From NCBI GenBank assembly GCA_949372645.1, contig CASIAP010000010.1, positions 86,404 to 150,403 on the forward strand: 64,000 nt of DNA, in the 5' to 3' direction. Position numbers and translations under genes: made by a program. The notes under the pieces are model-generated. The model did no database searches and was not told the DNA's origin. It was given only the letters and a program-made list of their open reading frames with translations. Positions 48,297 through 56,914 of the stretch are shown in pieces; positions within the stretch are counted from its first letter, which is position 1, and each line of letters begins with the position of its first letter. The stretch comes from Candidatus Poseidoniaceae archaeon (GTDB taxonomy: Archaea; Thermoplasmatota; Poseidoniia; Poseidoniales; Poseidoniaceae).

Positions 48297-49481
48297 ATGG
48301 CGGAGCAATCAACTTCAGAACCGCGCCCCCACATGCTCTCCCCATCAGCTTGGAATCGTTACGAAACTTGCCCGCGTATGTATTGGTTAAGTCGTCAAGG
48401 TTTGCCCCGTAAAGCAGGCATGGCCGCTTCGCTTGGAACAGCCGTCCACGCCTCTGTCGAAGACTTGCTCCTTCACGATATTTCGCATATTGGTGATGCT
48501 GAAAGCGGGTGGCTCCCTGAACATGCTGAACGCGTTCTCAAAGTACGGTGGGAGGAAGAAAAGGCCATCTTCGACGCAACTCCTCGCCGCCCTCAATGGA
48601 AAGAAGACAAATGGAAAGATGCGGTAAAAAATCAACGCGGAGCAGTCATGATGTTGCTCGACCACGTCGGCGTTCGTAGTCTAGAGCAAGATCGTATTAC
48701 AGGGGCATTATGGCGACGAATTCAAAAACTTGCCATAGCAGTTGAAGGAGAATTGAAAACTTCAGATGGCCGGCTGATGGGGCGCCTTGATTTGCTGATG
48801 GGCGACATCAACGAGGCCGGTGAATTAGTTGGTTGGTTGGTCGCCGATCTCAAAACAGGCCGAACTCCTGAAACAGAATTGAAGACCGATGTCAATCGTC
48901 AACTTCGCATGTATCGGGACATCCTTCTTGCCAATAATCCGAATGCTCCAACGGTCCGAACCGAAGGATGGTACACTCAAAACTCTTCCAAATGGGCAGC
49001 ACATGGAGAGAGTGTCCTCGAAGCGGCCTATGCTGCGTGGCAGGCTACAGTTCCAACGCCTCTCCCGATGGAGCCGACCATTGGGGACGCATCATGTGGA
49101 GGTTTCTGTGACTGGAAAGCATGGTGTCCGCATTGGTGGAATTGGAGAAACGACAACGGTACACTCCACAAGTCAGATTTTTCAGACGCAGTCGTTCTTC
49201 TGCAAGACTATGATTCTAACACGGGATCTGCTGTTCTTGAACTCTGTGAACCCGCTGATGCCAACGGGCGGGCAATGCCCACAGGTGTTCGCCAGTCTGC
49301 ACGTTTTGACAACCGGGGCAAAGATGCGCTTGATGAAGTCCTTGCAACAGGACACCAAGGGCCGATTTATCTCGGCTCTATCATGACCCAAGCAAGGGCT
49401 TGGAGAATTGGGCATTGGTGCGATGTCCTACCATGGAATCCGTTACCAGATGGAATGGAATATCATCGAGAGAACAAATAG
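48297..49481 (+). CDS. RecB/Cas4-like PD-(D/E)xK nuclease with Fe-S cysteines
   Basis: 394 residues. The nuclease core reads SPSAWNRYETCPRMYWL (first cluster cysteine), GTAVHASVEDLL (conserved His), GRLDLLMG (active-site Asp) and VADLKTGRTPE (the D-LKTG of the DxK motif), with RQLRMYRDILL following as the QxxxY-like motif. Near residue 275 come CGGFCDWKAWCPHWW: three cysteines which, with the N-terminal one, can ligate a 4Fe-4S cluster as in Cas4/AddB. The last 90 residues form an extra domain. Such enzymes are DNA exonucleases in repair or recombination. No CRISPR array or cas genes are nearby, so a repair role is likelier. AAGGAGG supports ATG 48297. Confidence 0.88.
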   Translation: MAEQSTSEPRPHMLSPSAWNRYETCPRMYWLSRQGLPRKAGMAASLGTAVHASVEDLLLHDISHIGDAESGWLPEHAERVLKVRWEEEKAIFDATPRRPQWKEDKWKDAVKNQRGAVMMLLDHVGVRSLEQDRITGALWRRIQKLAIAVEGELKTSDGRLMGRLDLLMGDINEAGELVGWLVADLKTGRTPETELKTDVNRQLRMYRDILLANNPNAPTVRTEGWYTQNSSKWAAHGESVLEAAYAAWQATVPTPLPMEPTIGDASCGGFCDWKAWCPHWWNWRNDNGTLHKSDFSDAVVLLQDYDSNTGSAVLELCEPADANGRAMPTGVRQSARFDNRGKDALDEVLATGHQGPIYLGSIMTQARAWRIGHWCDVLPWNPLPDGMEYHRENK

Positions 49482-49585
49482 CTCGAAGGCTGAGGTCGAA
49501 GAAAGGCTCGACTTCAGGGGCAGTCTCCCATTATTTGCTGAATTCCGGAGTAATCTCTTTATCTAATGCGAAAAAATGAACGATT

Positions 49586-50263
49586 ATGGTTGAAATTCTC
49601 TGCCCCCACTGTGATGAAGAAATTGAGTTGGACGATGATGCCCAAGGAGAATTCTCGTGCCCATATTGTGATGGTGAATTTGAGTGGGGCATGGATGAAG
49701 TTACTGCCCCCGAGGCCTCCGAATTTGGAGAATTCGAAGACATGGCTGCATTTTCACGAAACGACGTCTTGCACGAATATTCGGATATTCCGGCTTTGAG
49801 AATAACCGCTGGTGTCATTTTTTCGATCTGGATGGGTATTCATGCAATAGGCTCTATTTTCATAATTTTTGCTGGGATGGTAGTAGATAGCGTAGAGAGT
49901 GTAGTTGAATCTGACACGACCTTTGGCGCTATAGTCATCTTAATCGGAATAGCAATGCTCGTCCTTTACAGCATGGGTATATTTTTCGGAATAAAAATGG
50001 CCATGGGTCGACTCCATGGCCTCATCGGGTCTACTATAGTTGCTGGATTGGGACTCGTCTTGCTCATTATCAACTGGTTGACTGATGAATCCGATGAATG
50101 CCTTTCTTACGATTCTAACCAGTCTGATTGGGGCATGATAGAATCGTGTTCTGAATGGGGGCCAGCCCCGTTCCCAATTGTTAGCCTTATTCTTTGGCTC
50201 ATGGTGGTCGGTGGGCTATGCACAATGATTTTTATTCCCAAAGTTAAAGCTATATTTTATTGA
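49586..50263 (+). CDS. Zinc-ribbon membrane protein
   Basis: 225 residues. The N-terminus is a zinc ribbon (ILCPHCDEEIELDDDAQGEFSCPYCDGEFEWG, two CPxC knuckles). About 45 acidic residues follow, and then four TM helices (VIFSIWMGIHAIGSIFIIFAG, FGAIVILIGIAMLVLYSMGIFFG, GLIGSTIVAGLGLVLLIINWL, IVSLILWLMVVGGLCTMIF). A loop between helices 3 and 4 has two cysteines (CLSYDS, ESCSEWG). The zinc-ribbon-plus-TM layout is common in archaea and has no assigned function. It is flanked by about 100 bases upstream and 75 downstream of non-coding sequence. Confidence 0.72.
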   Translation: MVEILCPHCDEEIELDDDAQGEFSCPYCDGEFEWGMDEVTAPEASEFGEFEDMAAFSRNDVLHEYSDIPALRITAGVIFSIWMGIHAIGSIFIIFAGMVVDSVESVVESDTTFGAIVILIGIAMLVLYSMGIFFGIKMAMGRLHGLIGSTIVAGLGLVLLIINWLTDESDECLSYDSNQSDWGMIESCSEWGPAPFPIVSLILWLMVVGGLCTMIFIPKVKAIFY

Positions 50264-50338
50264 TCTTGAAGTAATGCTGAATCTGAAATCAAACGGTTTG
50301 TGATTTCAAAGGGCTTTCATTGTATTCCGAGACGGTCA

Positions 50339-51163
50339 TTACTCATCAAGGCCAATATAGGACCGAATCACTTCTCTCGCCGAGTCATCCCCGGCACCTT
50401 TCGCAGATAGAAGCCAATGGATATAGCGCGGGTCTTCAACATGAATTTCCTTTACATCCCGGCCCTTATGGCGTCCGAAGGCAAGGATTATTTGCTCGCC
50501 ATCTCTACGAATTTTACCTAATTGATCAACTAATTCAAGATCACCTAAACCCCTTCCCAATTTCGTGGCATCCGAAGAAATATTTCCATGAACCGCCCAC
50601 CGTTCTAATTCTTCAAGAGAATGCCGAAACGAAGGAGCGTGGTCGATTGAAAGTCTCCAGAACAGTAACAGGGAGGCAGCAGCATCAGCAGCAGCAGTAT
50701 GTGCATTCTCCAAGGAAATACCATGGCGCGTGCACAGTGCGCCGAGGTTATGGGGGCGTGGGACATTGAGCCTGCGAACCAATTCAAGAGTGTCCATGAC
50801 TGCTTTAGGGCGCGGCATTCTTTTTCCTAGGCGTAAGAATTCAGCCTCAAGTAAGTCCAGGTCGAACCGACGGACGTTATGGCCGACGATGACTGAACCC
50901 TCAATCAGTTCTGTAACTTGGTCAGCAACAGTTGAAAAATCACCTTTCCCTCGCACATCTTGGTCAAAGATGCCGTGTACATTACTCGCTCCATAAGGAA
51001 TCGGGCGACGTGGATTGATGATTCGCTCAAAATGAATAGGGGTGCCATCTGGTGCAGCTCCAACCAAGGCAATTTGCACAATACGGTCCGATGATGTCGA
51101 GACACCAGTCGTCTCCAAATCAAAGGCGAGCACACGCTCACCATCGAGGACATTCGGGGCCAT
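50339..51163 (-). CDS. DnaQ-like 3'-5' exonuclease (DEDDh) with extra C-terminal domain
   Basis: ATG 51163 (MAPNVLDG) is preferred to GTG 51199. It is an exonuclease of the DEDDh family: Exo I LAFDLETTGVS, Exo II IVGHNVRRFDLDLLEAEF, and Exo III HTAAADAAAS with the catalytic His. RIINPRRPIPYGASNVHGI matches DnaQ/PolC epsilon. Residues about 225-275 form a second domain (ILAFGRHKGRDVKEIHVEDPRYIHWLL) like the DUF3820/ExoX C-terminal module that helps bind DNA. Possible roles are proofreading, mismatch processing or nucleotide trimming of DNA or RNA. The gene is divergent from the 51255 gene. Confidence 0.9.
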   Translation of the reverse strand: MAPNVLDGERVLAFDLETTGVSTSSDRIVQIALVGAAPDGTPIHFERIINPRRPIPYGASNVHGIFDQDVRGKGDFSTVADQVTELIEGSVIVGHNVRRFDLDLLEAEFLRLGKRMPRPKAVMDTLELVRRLNVPRPHNLGALCTRHGISLENAHTAAADAAASLLLFWRLSIDHAPSFRHSLEELERWAVHGNISSDATKLGRGLGDLELVDQLGKIRRDGEQIILAFGRHKGRDVKEIHVEDPRYIHWLLSAKGAGDDSAREVIRSYIGLDE

Positions 51164-51254
51164 ATCCGAACAACACCGCTGACCCCCTTTCAATATCACC
51201 CATCAGATACAAGCAATCGCAAACCCCTTACTCGTCCGGTCTGTGCATTTGATT

Positions 51255-51629
51255 ATGGGCTTTTTGAATCGTTTGAAAAAGGTTTTTTCTTCTAAGCCAG
51301 AAGAAGTAGAAGCTGAGGAAGTAGAATTTCATGACCCTCACCAAGAACAGCTCACTGAAGCATTTGTTCAACGCCAACAAAGCGTTATTGACGATGCTAT
51401 GAATGAATTAGAATCCAATGTACAGAAGGTTAAGCAAGCGCTAGAGCCTACCGCAGCACCTGCTTATGATGCTGGTGAAGTTGAGGTTATGGACCTCCTG
51501 TCTCCTGATGAGCAACCAGAAGACCATTCAATACTGAATATCGTTGAATATCAATCGGTTGAAGAAATGGGCGACCATCTTGAATCAGCTGCTATTGTCG
51601 GAGACCTTCCCGAAGAAGTTGAATTCTGA
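51255..51629 (+). CDS. Small acidic protein of unknown function
   Basis: 124 residues from ATG 51255 (MGFLNRLKKVFSSKPEE), preferred over the track start at 51243. The first 15 residues form a basic amphipathic helix that could attach to membrane. The rest is strongly acidic with a helix near 35-65 (QQSVIDDAMNELESNVQKVKQAL) and a more extended acidic end. No family was recognised. The next gene is a lipoprotein on the same strand after about 90 bases. Confidence 0.6.
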   Translation: MGFLNRLKKVFSSKPEEVEAEEVEFHDPHQEQLTEAFVQRQQSVIDDAMNELESNVQKVKQALEPTAAPAYDAGEVEVMDLLSPDEQPEDHSILNIVEYQSVEEMGDHLESAAIVGDLPEEVEF

Positions 51630-51721
51630 ACATCCGACTTTTCAGACGATGCTTTCGAATACGAAGCAAACCGGAAATAACCCCCCAAGCATTAGATAGG
51701 GTGAGGATTCAGCATATTTCC

Positions 51722-52906
51722 ATGTGGCAAATAAGGAGTACGGGGACATTACGTTCTTTCTTCATGGTTGCACTCATGGTCTGCTCGAGTTTTGTTGCTG
51801 GATGCACAGATGCGTTAGATTTCACAGTAGACCCAAGAGCAAACCTCTTAGCATATCCAGATCGCATTCAAGAAGGTGAAACCGTTACCTTTGACGCCCG
51901 AGACTCAGACCCGATTGAAGGAGTCATCACTGAATATCTTTGGGATTTCGGTGACGGTCAAACAGGTGATACGACCACAGGTTTCACCTCTCATCGGTAT
52001 GCCACGTTTGGGATTTTTACCGTAGAATTGACGGTAATCAACGACCAAGGCGGAGAAGACAAAGCGACGGCATTGATTAATGTTAACGGCGCACCCCTTC
52101 TCAATTTGACGTATCCCGAATCAATTCGCTCAGGTGACTCTGTGCGCTTGGATGCGAGCGGCAGTGTAGACCCAGAAGGGGATGAATTGAACTTTGAATG
52201 GGATTTGAATTGGGGTGAAGACTCAAATGGCGACGGAGATATGAGGAATGACATCGACTCTACAGATTCCACAGTCTTGTTGCCCACGAACCGTTCAGGA
52301 ACGATTCAAGGTAGTGTAACAGTTACCGATTCAGCAAATGCCAGTCTGAAGCAATTGTTCTCTCTTGAAATAAACCCTCGGCGCTATGAAGTGACATGGG
52401 AGGCGAAAGAAATAGAATATTCGTGGGACGAATACCTCGACCAAGGCCAACAGTGGGAGGGAAATATCACTCCTGGTGAAGACGGCCGTGTGACCGCTTT
52501 CCTCGGAGTTCTGGAATTACAGCAAGATGTACTTGCGCCCGAAGATAATTTCACCTTATCAATTTTGATCGTCGACGACGGGTATGAGAAATCTGCTCAA
52601 ACTGAGGATGGCAATATCACGGCCAATGAATCAACATCAGCCTCTTTGTCAGCAGACACTATGAATCCTGCTGGAGAAGACGGCATCTATGATTCAGATT
52701 CAGAAGAAGCATTACTCCAACAACTCCTCACAGCCTCAGGTACTCGTTCAGGTCAAGGCACATGGGTTTGGTCAGTTTTTGCAAAACAAGCAGACCCTGA
52801 CCCTTTGATTGAAGGCATGCCAGACCTTGATGAGGGCAACGACTGGACACTGACCGTAACCGTGACCGTTTTAATTCCAAAACTTACTGAAATTGCTTAT
52901 GAGTGA
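51722..52906 (+). CDS. Lipoprotein with PKD domains
   Basis: ATG 51722 is preferred: an AT-rich promoter-like ATTAGATAGGG lies about 21-31 bases upstream, which fits a leaderless mRNA, whereas the track uses GTG 51701. The signal peptide ends in the lipobox FVAGC (Cys28), so it should be lipid-anchored outside the cell. Two PKD-like domains follow: LWDFGDGQTGDTTTGFTSHRYATFGIFTVELTV is a textbook PKD core, and a second begins at LNLTYPESIRSGDSVRLDASGSVDPEGDELNFEWDL. The C-terminal half is beta-rich and acidic. PKD domains usually mediate binding at the surface. Confidence 0.85.
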   Translation: MWQIRSTGTLRSFFMVALMVCSSFVAGCTDALDFTVDPRANLLAYPDRIQEGETVTFDARDSDPIEGVITEYLWDFGDGQTGDTTTGFTSHRYATFGIFTVELTVINDQGGEDKATALINVNGAPLLNLTYPESIRSGDSVRLDASGSVDPEGDELNFEWDLNWGEDSNGDGDMRNDIDSTDSTVLLPTNRSGTIQGSVTVTDSANASLKQLFSLEINPRRYEVTWEAKEIEYSWDEYLDQGQQWEGNITPGEDGRVTAFLGVLELQQDVLAPEDNFTLSILIVDDGYEKSAQTEDGNITANESTSASLSADTMNPAGEDGIYDSDSEEALLQQLLTASGTRSGQGTWVWSVFAKQADPDPLIEGMPDLDEGNDWTLTVTVTVLIPKLTEIAYE

Positions 52907-52964
52907 CCACTTTGTTCGATGGGAAGATGTATGAAGCGGGAGCACTTCGGATGAGTTGATTGCC

Positions 52965-53318
52965 ATGGTCAATACTGTAGAAATCAGCCGCCTCAATATC
53001 CGCGATTCCCTTTCCGTTGATGTTTCAGTTTGGATGGAGCATCCAAACGATATGGATTTCCGACCATCACTCTCGGTATCTGGGACAACCTTCACAATTA
53101 CCAGTCATTCGAGCGGTGAAACCCTTGCCTCCGTGGAATTAGATGATGCACAGATGGAAGCAGTTGTCCGAGATCAAGCTGCTGAATTACGAGTTAAATT
53201 CCAAGTCCAAGGTATGCACGGACGTCTCAAAGACATTCACCCGATTATTGCTGATGGAAAGGCTAAGAAATTAGCAACTGCAAACTGGAAAACAACTCAA
53301 AGCGTCTCGTTTGAGTGA
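52965..53318 (+). CDS. Small beta-rich protein of unknown function
   Basis: 117 residues from ATG 52965 (MVNTVEISRLNIR), after a TTG at 52956 used in the track. It alternates short beta-like strands (LSVDVSVWME, FTITSHSS, LASVELDD) with one helix (DAQMEAVVRDQAAELRVKF), then a basic tail. No signal peptide or TM helix. No family was recognised. Its stop overlaps the frame of the next ORF, and it lies 58 bases after the lipoprotein gene. Confidence 0.6.
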   Translation: MVNTVEISRLNIRDSLSVDVSVWMEHPNDMDFRPSLSVSGTTFTITSHSSGETLASVELDDAQMEAVVRDQAAELRVKFQVQGMHGRLKDIHPIIADGKAKKLATANWKTTQSVSFE

Positions 53319-53389
53319 TATTTCAAACACTTCGACCTTATGGGACCCCCATGGTTTCTTTGATATGGGTTAACCGAGATTTTCGTGTT

Positions 53390-53677
53390 ATGCCACCCAG
53401 AAGAGAAGGAAAAGGTTCACAAAAGCAAGCAAGATTTGAACGATTGAAAATAGAAATCCTTAGCTTTGTTGGCGCGAATCCCGGATGTTCAGCCCAATCA
53501 ATTGTGGCAAATTTAACCCATGAGCGTGCAATGCGAAACCATGGGCTTACGCCACGTAAAGTTGGCTTTTTCATTCCACGTCATCTCGCCCAATACCTCG
53601 TATGGTGGCAAGACCATACTGCAGGTCGACGAGTCTATGGCGAAGCAGGTTGCTCTGAAGTGCCTAAAAAACATTGA
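53390..53677 (+). CDS. Small winged-helix-like DNA-binding protein
   Basis: The track begins at 53315, but ATG 53390 (MPPRREGKGSQKQ) gives a natural basic protein of 95 residues. The sequence FERLKIEILSFVGANPGCSAQSIVANLTHERAMRNHGLTPRKVGFFIPRHLAQYL has the helix-turn-helix-wing spacing of winged-helix DNA-binding proteins, and the N-terminus is rich in Arg/Lys. Likely a transcription regulator or chromatin-associated protein. The HAD hydrolase gene follows after 55 bases. Confidence 0.65.
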   Translation: MPPRREGKGSQKQARFERLKIEILSFVGANPGCSAQSIVANLTHERAMRNHGLTPRKVGFFIPRHLAQYLVWWQDHTAGRRVYGEAGCSEVPKKH

Positions 53678-53732
53678 AATCAGGCAATTGAAGAGGGGGA
53701 AACTCATGTACATTGAGGCTTGAGGAGAGGCT

Positions 53733-54404
53733 ATGCGGGAAGGTGTTGCGGCGTACTTTGACCTTGACGGCACCCTTTTGGATGCATCGAGTGAAAAAAC
53801 GTTAACAGCAGTACTTGGTAAAAAACGCCCATGGCGAATCCCGTATGGAGTCACAGCATGGTGTGTTGGTTTCTTTGTGAATCTCTTACGTCTACGGGCT
53901 CCGTATGATGCAGCGCGAAACCGAGGGCACTTTTCACTCGCTTCCTGGGAGGTTCTTGAGAAGATGTCCAAAGAAATCGCTGAACAAAAACTCGTCCATA
54001 AGGTCACCCAGCAAGCCCGCGACCAAATCGAATGGCATCGAGCCCAAGGCCATCGTTTAGTTTTGGTTTCAGCAACCATTGCCCCCATGGCGGAAGCAAT
54101 GGGGGAAGTGCTTGGAATGGACGCAGTATATGGCTGTGGCCCAGCAAATCGAACAGGTATACTCAGCGGCTCAGAACGCGGCTGGTCTGTACCTCGTAGG
54201 AAGGGAAAAGTTCCAATCATTCAAACAGACGCTCATGAGAATGGACATAACCTTGCTGAATGTTATGGGTATGGCAATACGATGGCAGATTCCTGGTTTA
54301 TGCGTATTACAGGACATCCAGTAGCCATTAATTCCAAAGGCGCATTCAAGCAATTCGCTCAAGAAAACAATTGGGAAATGCATGATTGGAAAACCCAATC
54401 ATAG
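53733..54404 (+). CDS. HAD-superfamily IB hydrolase (phosphoserine phosphatase-like)
   Basis: A 223-residue phosphatase of the HAD-IB subfamily. Motif I is YFDLDGTLLDAS (nucleophile Asp), motif II LVLVSATIAP, motif III a Lys near KGKVPII, and motif IV YGYGNTMADSWF. A C1-type cap lies between motifs I and II. A hydrophobic stretch in the cap (YGVTAWCVGFFVNLLRL) may contact membrane, as in PlsC-linked and phosphatidylglycerophosphate-type HADs. The substrate is not determined. A GAGGAGAGG sequence precedes ATG 53733. The convergent tRNA-Arg starts 28 bases after the stop. Confidence 0.9.
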   Translation: MREGVAAYFDLDGTLLDASSEKTLTAVLGKKRPWRIPYGVTAWCVGFFVNLLRLRAPYDAARNRGHFSLASWEVLEKMSKEIAEQKLVHKVTQQARDQIEWHRAQGHRLVLVSATIAPMAEAMGEVLGMDAVYGCGPANRTGILSGSERGWSVPRRKGKVPIIQTDAHENGHNLAECYGYGNTMADSWFMRITGHPVAINSKGAFKQFAQENNWEMHDWKTQS

Positions 54405-54432
54405 ACAGCGGCTGCACTACAAAGAGACAAAG

Positions 54433-54506
54433 CGGCCCCACCGCGATTCGAACACGGGTTGCTGGCTCCGCAAGCCGGCGTGATATCCAAGCTACACTAT
54501 AGGGCC
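54433..54506 (-). tRNA. tRNA-Arg (GCG)
   Basis: Minus strand. The acceptor GGCCCTA pairs with TGGGGCC and the discriminator is G. The D arm is GTG...CAC, the anticodon arm CCGGC-TTGCGGA-GCCAG (one C-A mismatch) with GCG at 34-36, and the T arm CCGTG-TTCGAAT-CGCGG. CCA is not encoded. It decodes CGC/CGU. The 74-nt length is normal. Confidence 0.88.
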
Positions 54507-54615
54507 TTGTAGTCGGCCCACTAACCGATTGGATATAAGCGCAACGGGTTGCTTTTTGCAACTTTTTATGACTTCGAATACAAGGCTTCATCATGACCGA
54601 GCATGTGGTACAACT

Positions 54616-55038
54616 ATGGCGGTTCAATTGGCACGGCGCGTCGATTATCCAATGCTGGATAATGCCAACATTGCTTACTTCCCCCGAATCTATGATCTTG
54701 CGCACCGGTTTTTTGAAGAATGCTGGGAGCCAATGTGTGGAATAAGCTATCCAGAAATGATAGGTGTGCGAAGAATTGGTTTTCCAGTGGTCCACATTGA
54801 AACTGATTTTGTTGCACCGCTTTGCTATGGGGACACGGTTCATGCTACAATTTGGCTCACGAAAGTGGGAACCACTTCATGCACATGGGCATATGAGTTT
54901 CATAACCAAAAGCAAGAATTGTTGTGGACATCTTCACAAGTGACCGTATGCGTCGATATGGATTCATTGCAATCACAAGAGATTCCCGGAGATATTAGGG
55001 CAGGTTTGCTCAATCATATAATGGAGGCAACAGCATGA
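54616..55038 (+). CDS. Hotdog-fold acyl-CoA thioesterase (4-hydroxybenzoyl-CoA thioesterase-like)
   Basis: 140 residues from ATG 54616 (MAVQLARRVDYP). The hotdog signature is RRVDYPMLDNANIAYFPRIYDLAHRFFEE (the conserved D...A...YFPR...H of 4HBT enzymes), then FPVVHIETDFVAPLCYGDTVHATIWL. It should hydrolyse a CoA or ACP thioester, substrate unknown. The normal catalytic Asp may be Asp18 of YPMLDNANI. A TATA-like GGATATAAG at 54532-54540 would favour a leaderless start at ATG 54568, which adds 16 residues. The stop overlaps the next gene (ATGA). Confidence 0.85.
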   Translation: MAVQLARRVDYPMLDNANIAYFPRIYDLAHRFFEECWEPMCGISYPEMIGVRRIGFPVVHIETDFVAPLCYGDTVHATIWLTKVGTTSCTWAYEFHNQKQELLWTSSQVTVCVDMDSLQSQEIPGDIRAGLLNHIMEATA

Positions 55039-55796
55039 GTGATTCAAATTCAAAATCTACCTCACCGGTAAAATCAGAATCGGTATGGGGGGATGCAATC
55101 ACGGGTGAGGACTCTGAACAGGATACAGTTCTGCCTGATTCCAAAGGGTCCGACGTCGACCTTGGGTTTTCAATGCGCATGAATGAGAGCCAACCCGAAT
55201 CGGAAATTCCCCCGTACATCTTCACCGTACGACCAGACACCAAAGGGCCGAGAACCGTCGGAGTTCTTCTCATTATCGGGGCTTTGTTGTTATTCTTCCA
55301 GGCTTATGGGGACGTAGGGTTCCATCAAGCGGAAGACCTTTCCGATGAAGATGTCCAAATGATTTTGGATGTTCCTAATAGCCAAGGAGACGGAACAGAA
55401 GACATTTCGGTAGAACAATATCAGAAGTTTCATGATGCTGCAAGAGATTCTGGCGGATATGCAGTTCGCGGTTATGGGTTGGGTATTGCGAGTATCATGC
55501 TTTTCCTTGGGGGGGGCATGTTGCTTTTTCTCAAGGGCTCAGGTGCAAAAATTGCACTTGGGGGTGCAACGCTTGGCATGGGATCTGGCATCACAGGCAG
55601 TCTTCTTGTCAAAGGAGCGGCTGATGAGCATTTAGTTGGTATTTTATTACTCAATTACGAAATTTATTCCTATCTTTGCGGCGTATGCATGTTCATGTGT
55701 GCCGGAGTTGCTGCTTTACCGCTGATTAATGCCCGGGCCCGTTTGGCGCTTTATCCTGAAAACCGAGTGGTTTTGAAAGCAGACAGTGAAGAATGA
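55035..55796 (+). CDS. Four-TM membrane protein with acidic N-terminus
   Basis: 253 residues, start ATG 55035 overlapping the thioesterase stop by four bases, so the two are likely translated together. The first 65 residues are acidic and polar. Four TM helices follow (VGVLLIIGALLLFFQAYG, LGIASIMLFLGGGMLLFL, ALGGATLGMGSGITGSLLV, LLNYEIYSYLCGVCMFMCAGVAAL). An extracellular-type loop between the first two carries GFHQAEDLSDEDVQMIL. The fold is not recognised. Its stop abuts the convergent pentapeptide gene. Confidence 0.7.
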   Translation: MSDSNSKSTSPVKSESVWGDAITGEDSEQDTVLPDSKGSDVDLGFSMRMNESQPESEIPPYIFTVRPDTKGPRTVGVLLIIGALLLFFQAYGDVGFHQAEDLSDEDVQMILDVPNSQGDGTEDISVEQYQKFHDAARDSGGYAVRGYGLGIASIMLFLGGGMLLFLKGSGAKIALGGATLGMGSGITGSLLVKGAADEHLVGILLLNYEIYSYLCGVCMFMCAGVAALPLINARARLALYPENRVVLKADSEE

Positions 55797-56246
55797 TCAG
55801 TCTGAACTCGGCTGAGGCCATTTTTTGGAAAGGGCTTTTCTCAAATCATCATCGATAACTGCATTCCACCAATCACTGCCTTGCCAAATAGCGTATCGTC
55901 CACGAATGCCGCGAAGGTCAGCTCCAGAAAATTGACAGTTTCTAAAATTCGACAAATTCAATCTCGCCTTTCGAAGGTCAGCATTTCGAAAATCAGAACC
56001 ATCAAAGGCGGATTTCATCAAGTCGATCTGAACCATGGATGCTTTTCGAAAATCAGAGTTTGAAAAATCTCCTTCTGTAAAATCTGCATTGTCTAGAATT
56101 GCTCGACGAAACGTCGACCCTGCATGCCTTCCTTTGCGAAGAATAGCTTCTGTATGATTTTGAAAAGACCAGTCCAACGGTATTGATTCCTCACCATTCG
56201 CCTCACGGGGGTCATTATCGCCCCCCCCTGACATGACCATGTTCAT
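55797..56246 (-). CDS. Pentapeptide-repeat protein
   Basis: 149 residues. Residues 45-120 carry pentapeptide repeats of the A(D/N)(L/F)xx type: STFRRAILDNADFTEGDFSNSDFRKASM, then SAFDGSDFRNADLRKARLNLSNFRNCQFSGADLRG. These fold as a right-handed quadrilateral beta-helix. Known roles range from gyrase mimicry to simple scaffolding; nothing here assigns one. A short helical C-terminus follows. It lies three bases after the 56250 gene on the same strand, so they form a two-gene operon. Confidence 0.88.
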   Translation of the reverse strand: MNMVMSGGGDNDPREANGEESIPLDWSFQNHTEAILRKGRHAGSTFRRAILDNADFTEGDFSNSDFRKASMVQIDLMKSAFDGSDFRNADLRKARLNLSNFRNCQFSGADLRGIRGRYAIWQGSDWWNAVIDDDLRKALSKKWPQPSSD

Positions 56247-56249
56247 TCC

Positions 56250-56750
56250 TCAATTTGTTGAGCGTTTGTCGAGGTGGGCGCGGCCTTCTGCACTCAAAAC
56301 TGCAAATCGGTTCTTATCCTCATTCCCACTTGGAATGATTAAAAAATTTCGTTCTCGTAACCGGTTAAGGTAAAGCGAGAGATTGCCGGGTGATTCCATT
56401 CCAGCATCTTCAAACAATTGATTAATGACGCGTGGGGGGCTATCTTTGATGCCTTCGACTTCCCTGAGATAATGAATCGCGCCAAGAACTTGGTCAGGCT
56501 TTCTTTTCAAAGAACATGTTTCAACTAACGTGTGGAAAGCACCTCCTCGTTCAGGTAAGCCCGATGCTTTTGCAGCGGCTATGGCAGCCTTCATTGCAGC
56601 ATCACGGGCGACCTTCAAACGGTCAACCATGAGGCCCCAGGAATCATCTTGACGAAGTAATGAAAGCATCTCATCTAATTCTGAAGTCGACCCATCGAGA
56701 TCGATCTCAACATCTCCCGCAGTAACAGAAATCTTAACTGTTCTATCCAA
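56250..56750 (-). CDS. Helical/winged-helix-like protein, possible regulator
   Basis: 166 residues from TTG 56750, which is supported by GAGGTG six bases upstream on this strand. The N-terminal 30 residues are beta-like and acidic, and a helical middle (DRLKVARDAAMKAAIAAAKAS) follows. The C-terminal part (QVLGAIHYLREVEG...PRVINQLFEDAGMESPGNLSLYLNRLRERNFLII) has the helix-turn-helix-wing order of a winged helix and ends RFAVLSAEGRAHLDKR, the usual wing/terminal helix of such domains. Likely DNA binding. It is the first gene of a two-gene minus operon with the pentapeptide protein. Confidence 0.65.
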   Translation of the reverse strand: MDRTVKISVTAGDVEIDLDGSTSELDEMLSLLRQDDSWGLMVDRLKVARDAAMKAAIAAAKASGLPERGGAFHTLVETCSLKRKPDQVLGAIHYLREVEGIKDSPPRVINQLFEDAGMESPGNLSLYLNRLRERNFLIIPSGNEDKNRFAVLSAEGRAHLDKRSTN

Positions 56751-56890
56751 TCAAACACCTCAACTTGATTCTTGCATCGGCCTACTGCTCTTAACCCTTT
56801 AGCGACTCTGCATCCAGTGTTCTCTTTGGAATATTTGAACAAAGGCTTGAAAACCCAAGACACATCCCTTTATTCTGTAAGGGGCTTTGT

Positions 56891-56907
56891 GCCTCAAGCC
56901 TTGAGGC
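56891..56907. promoter_or_regulatory. Palindrome before the 1,423-residue surface gene
   Basis: GCCTCAAG-C-CTTGAGGC is an 8-bp inverted repeat with one spacer base, ending eight bases before ATG 56915. It may be an operator or a start-region hairpin. No binding protein is identified; the neighbouring winged-helix-like gene is a candidate by position only. Confidence 0.35.
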
Positions 56908-56914
56908 CACTCGA

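Noticed and set aside
54546-54565. GTTGC-TTTTT-GCAAC hairpin followed by T5 as a terminator
   Set aside because: The stem is only five pairs and the site lies in the probable promoter and leader of the thioesterase gene, downstream of its TATA-like element.
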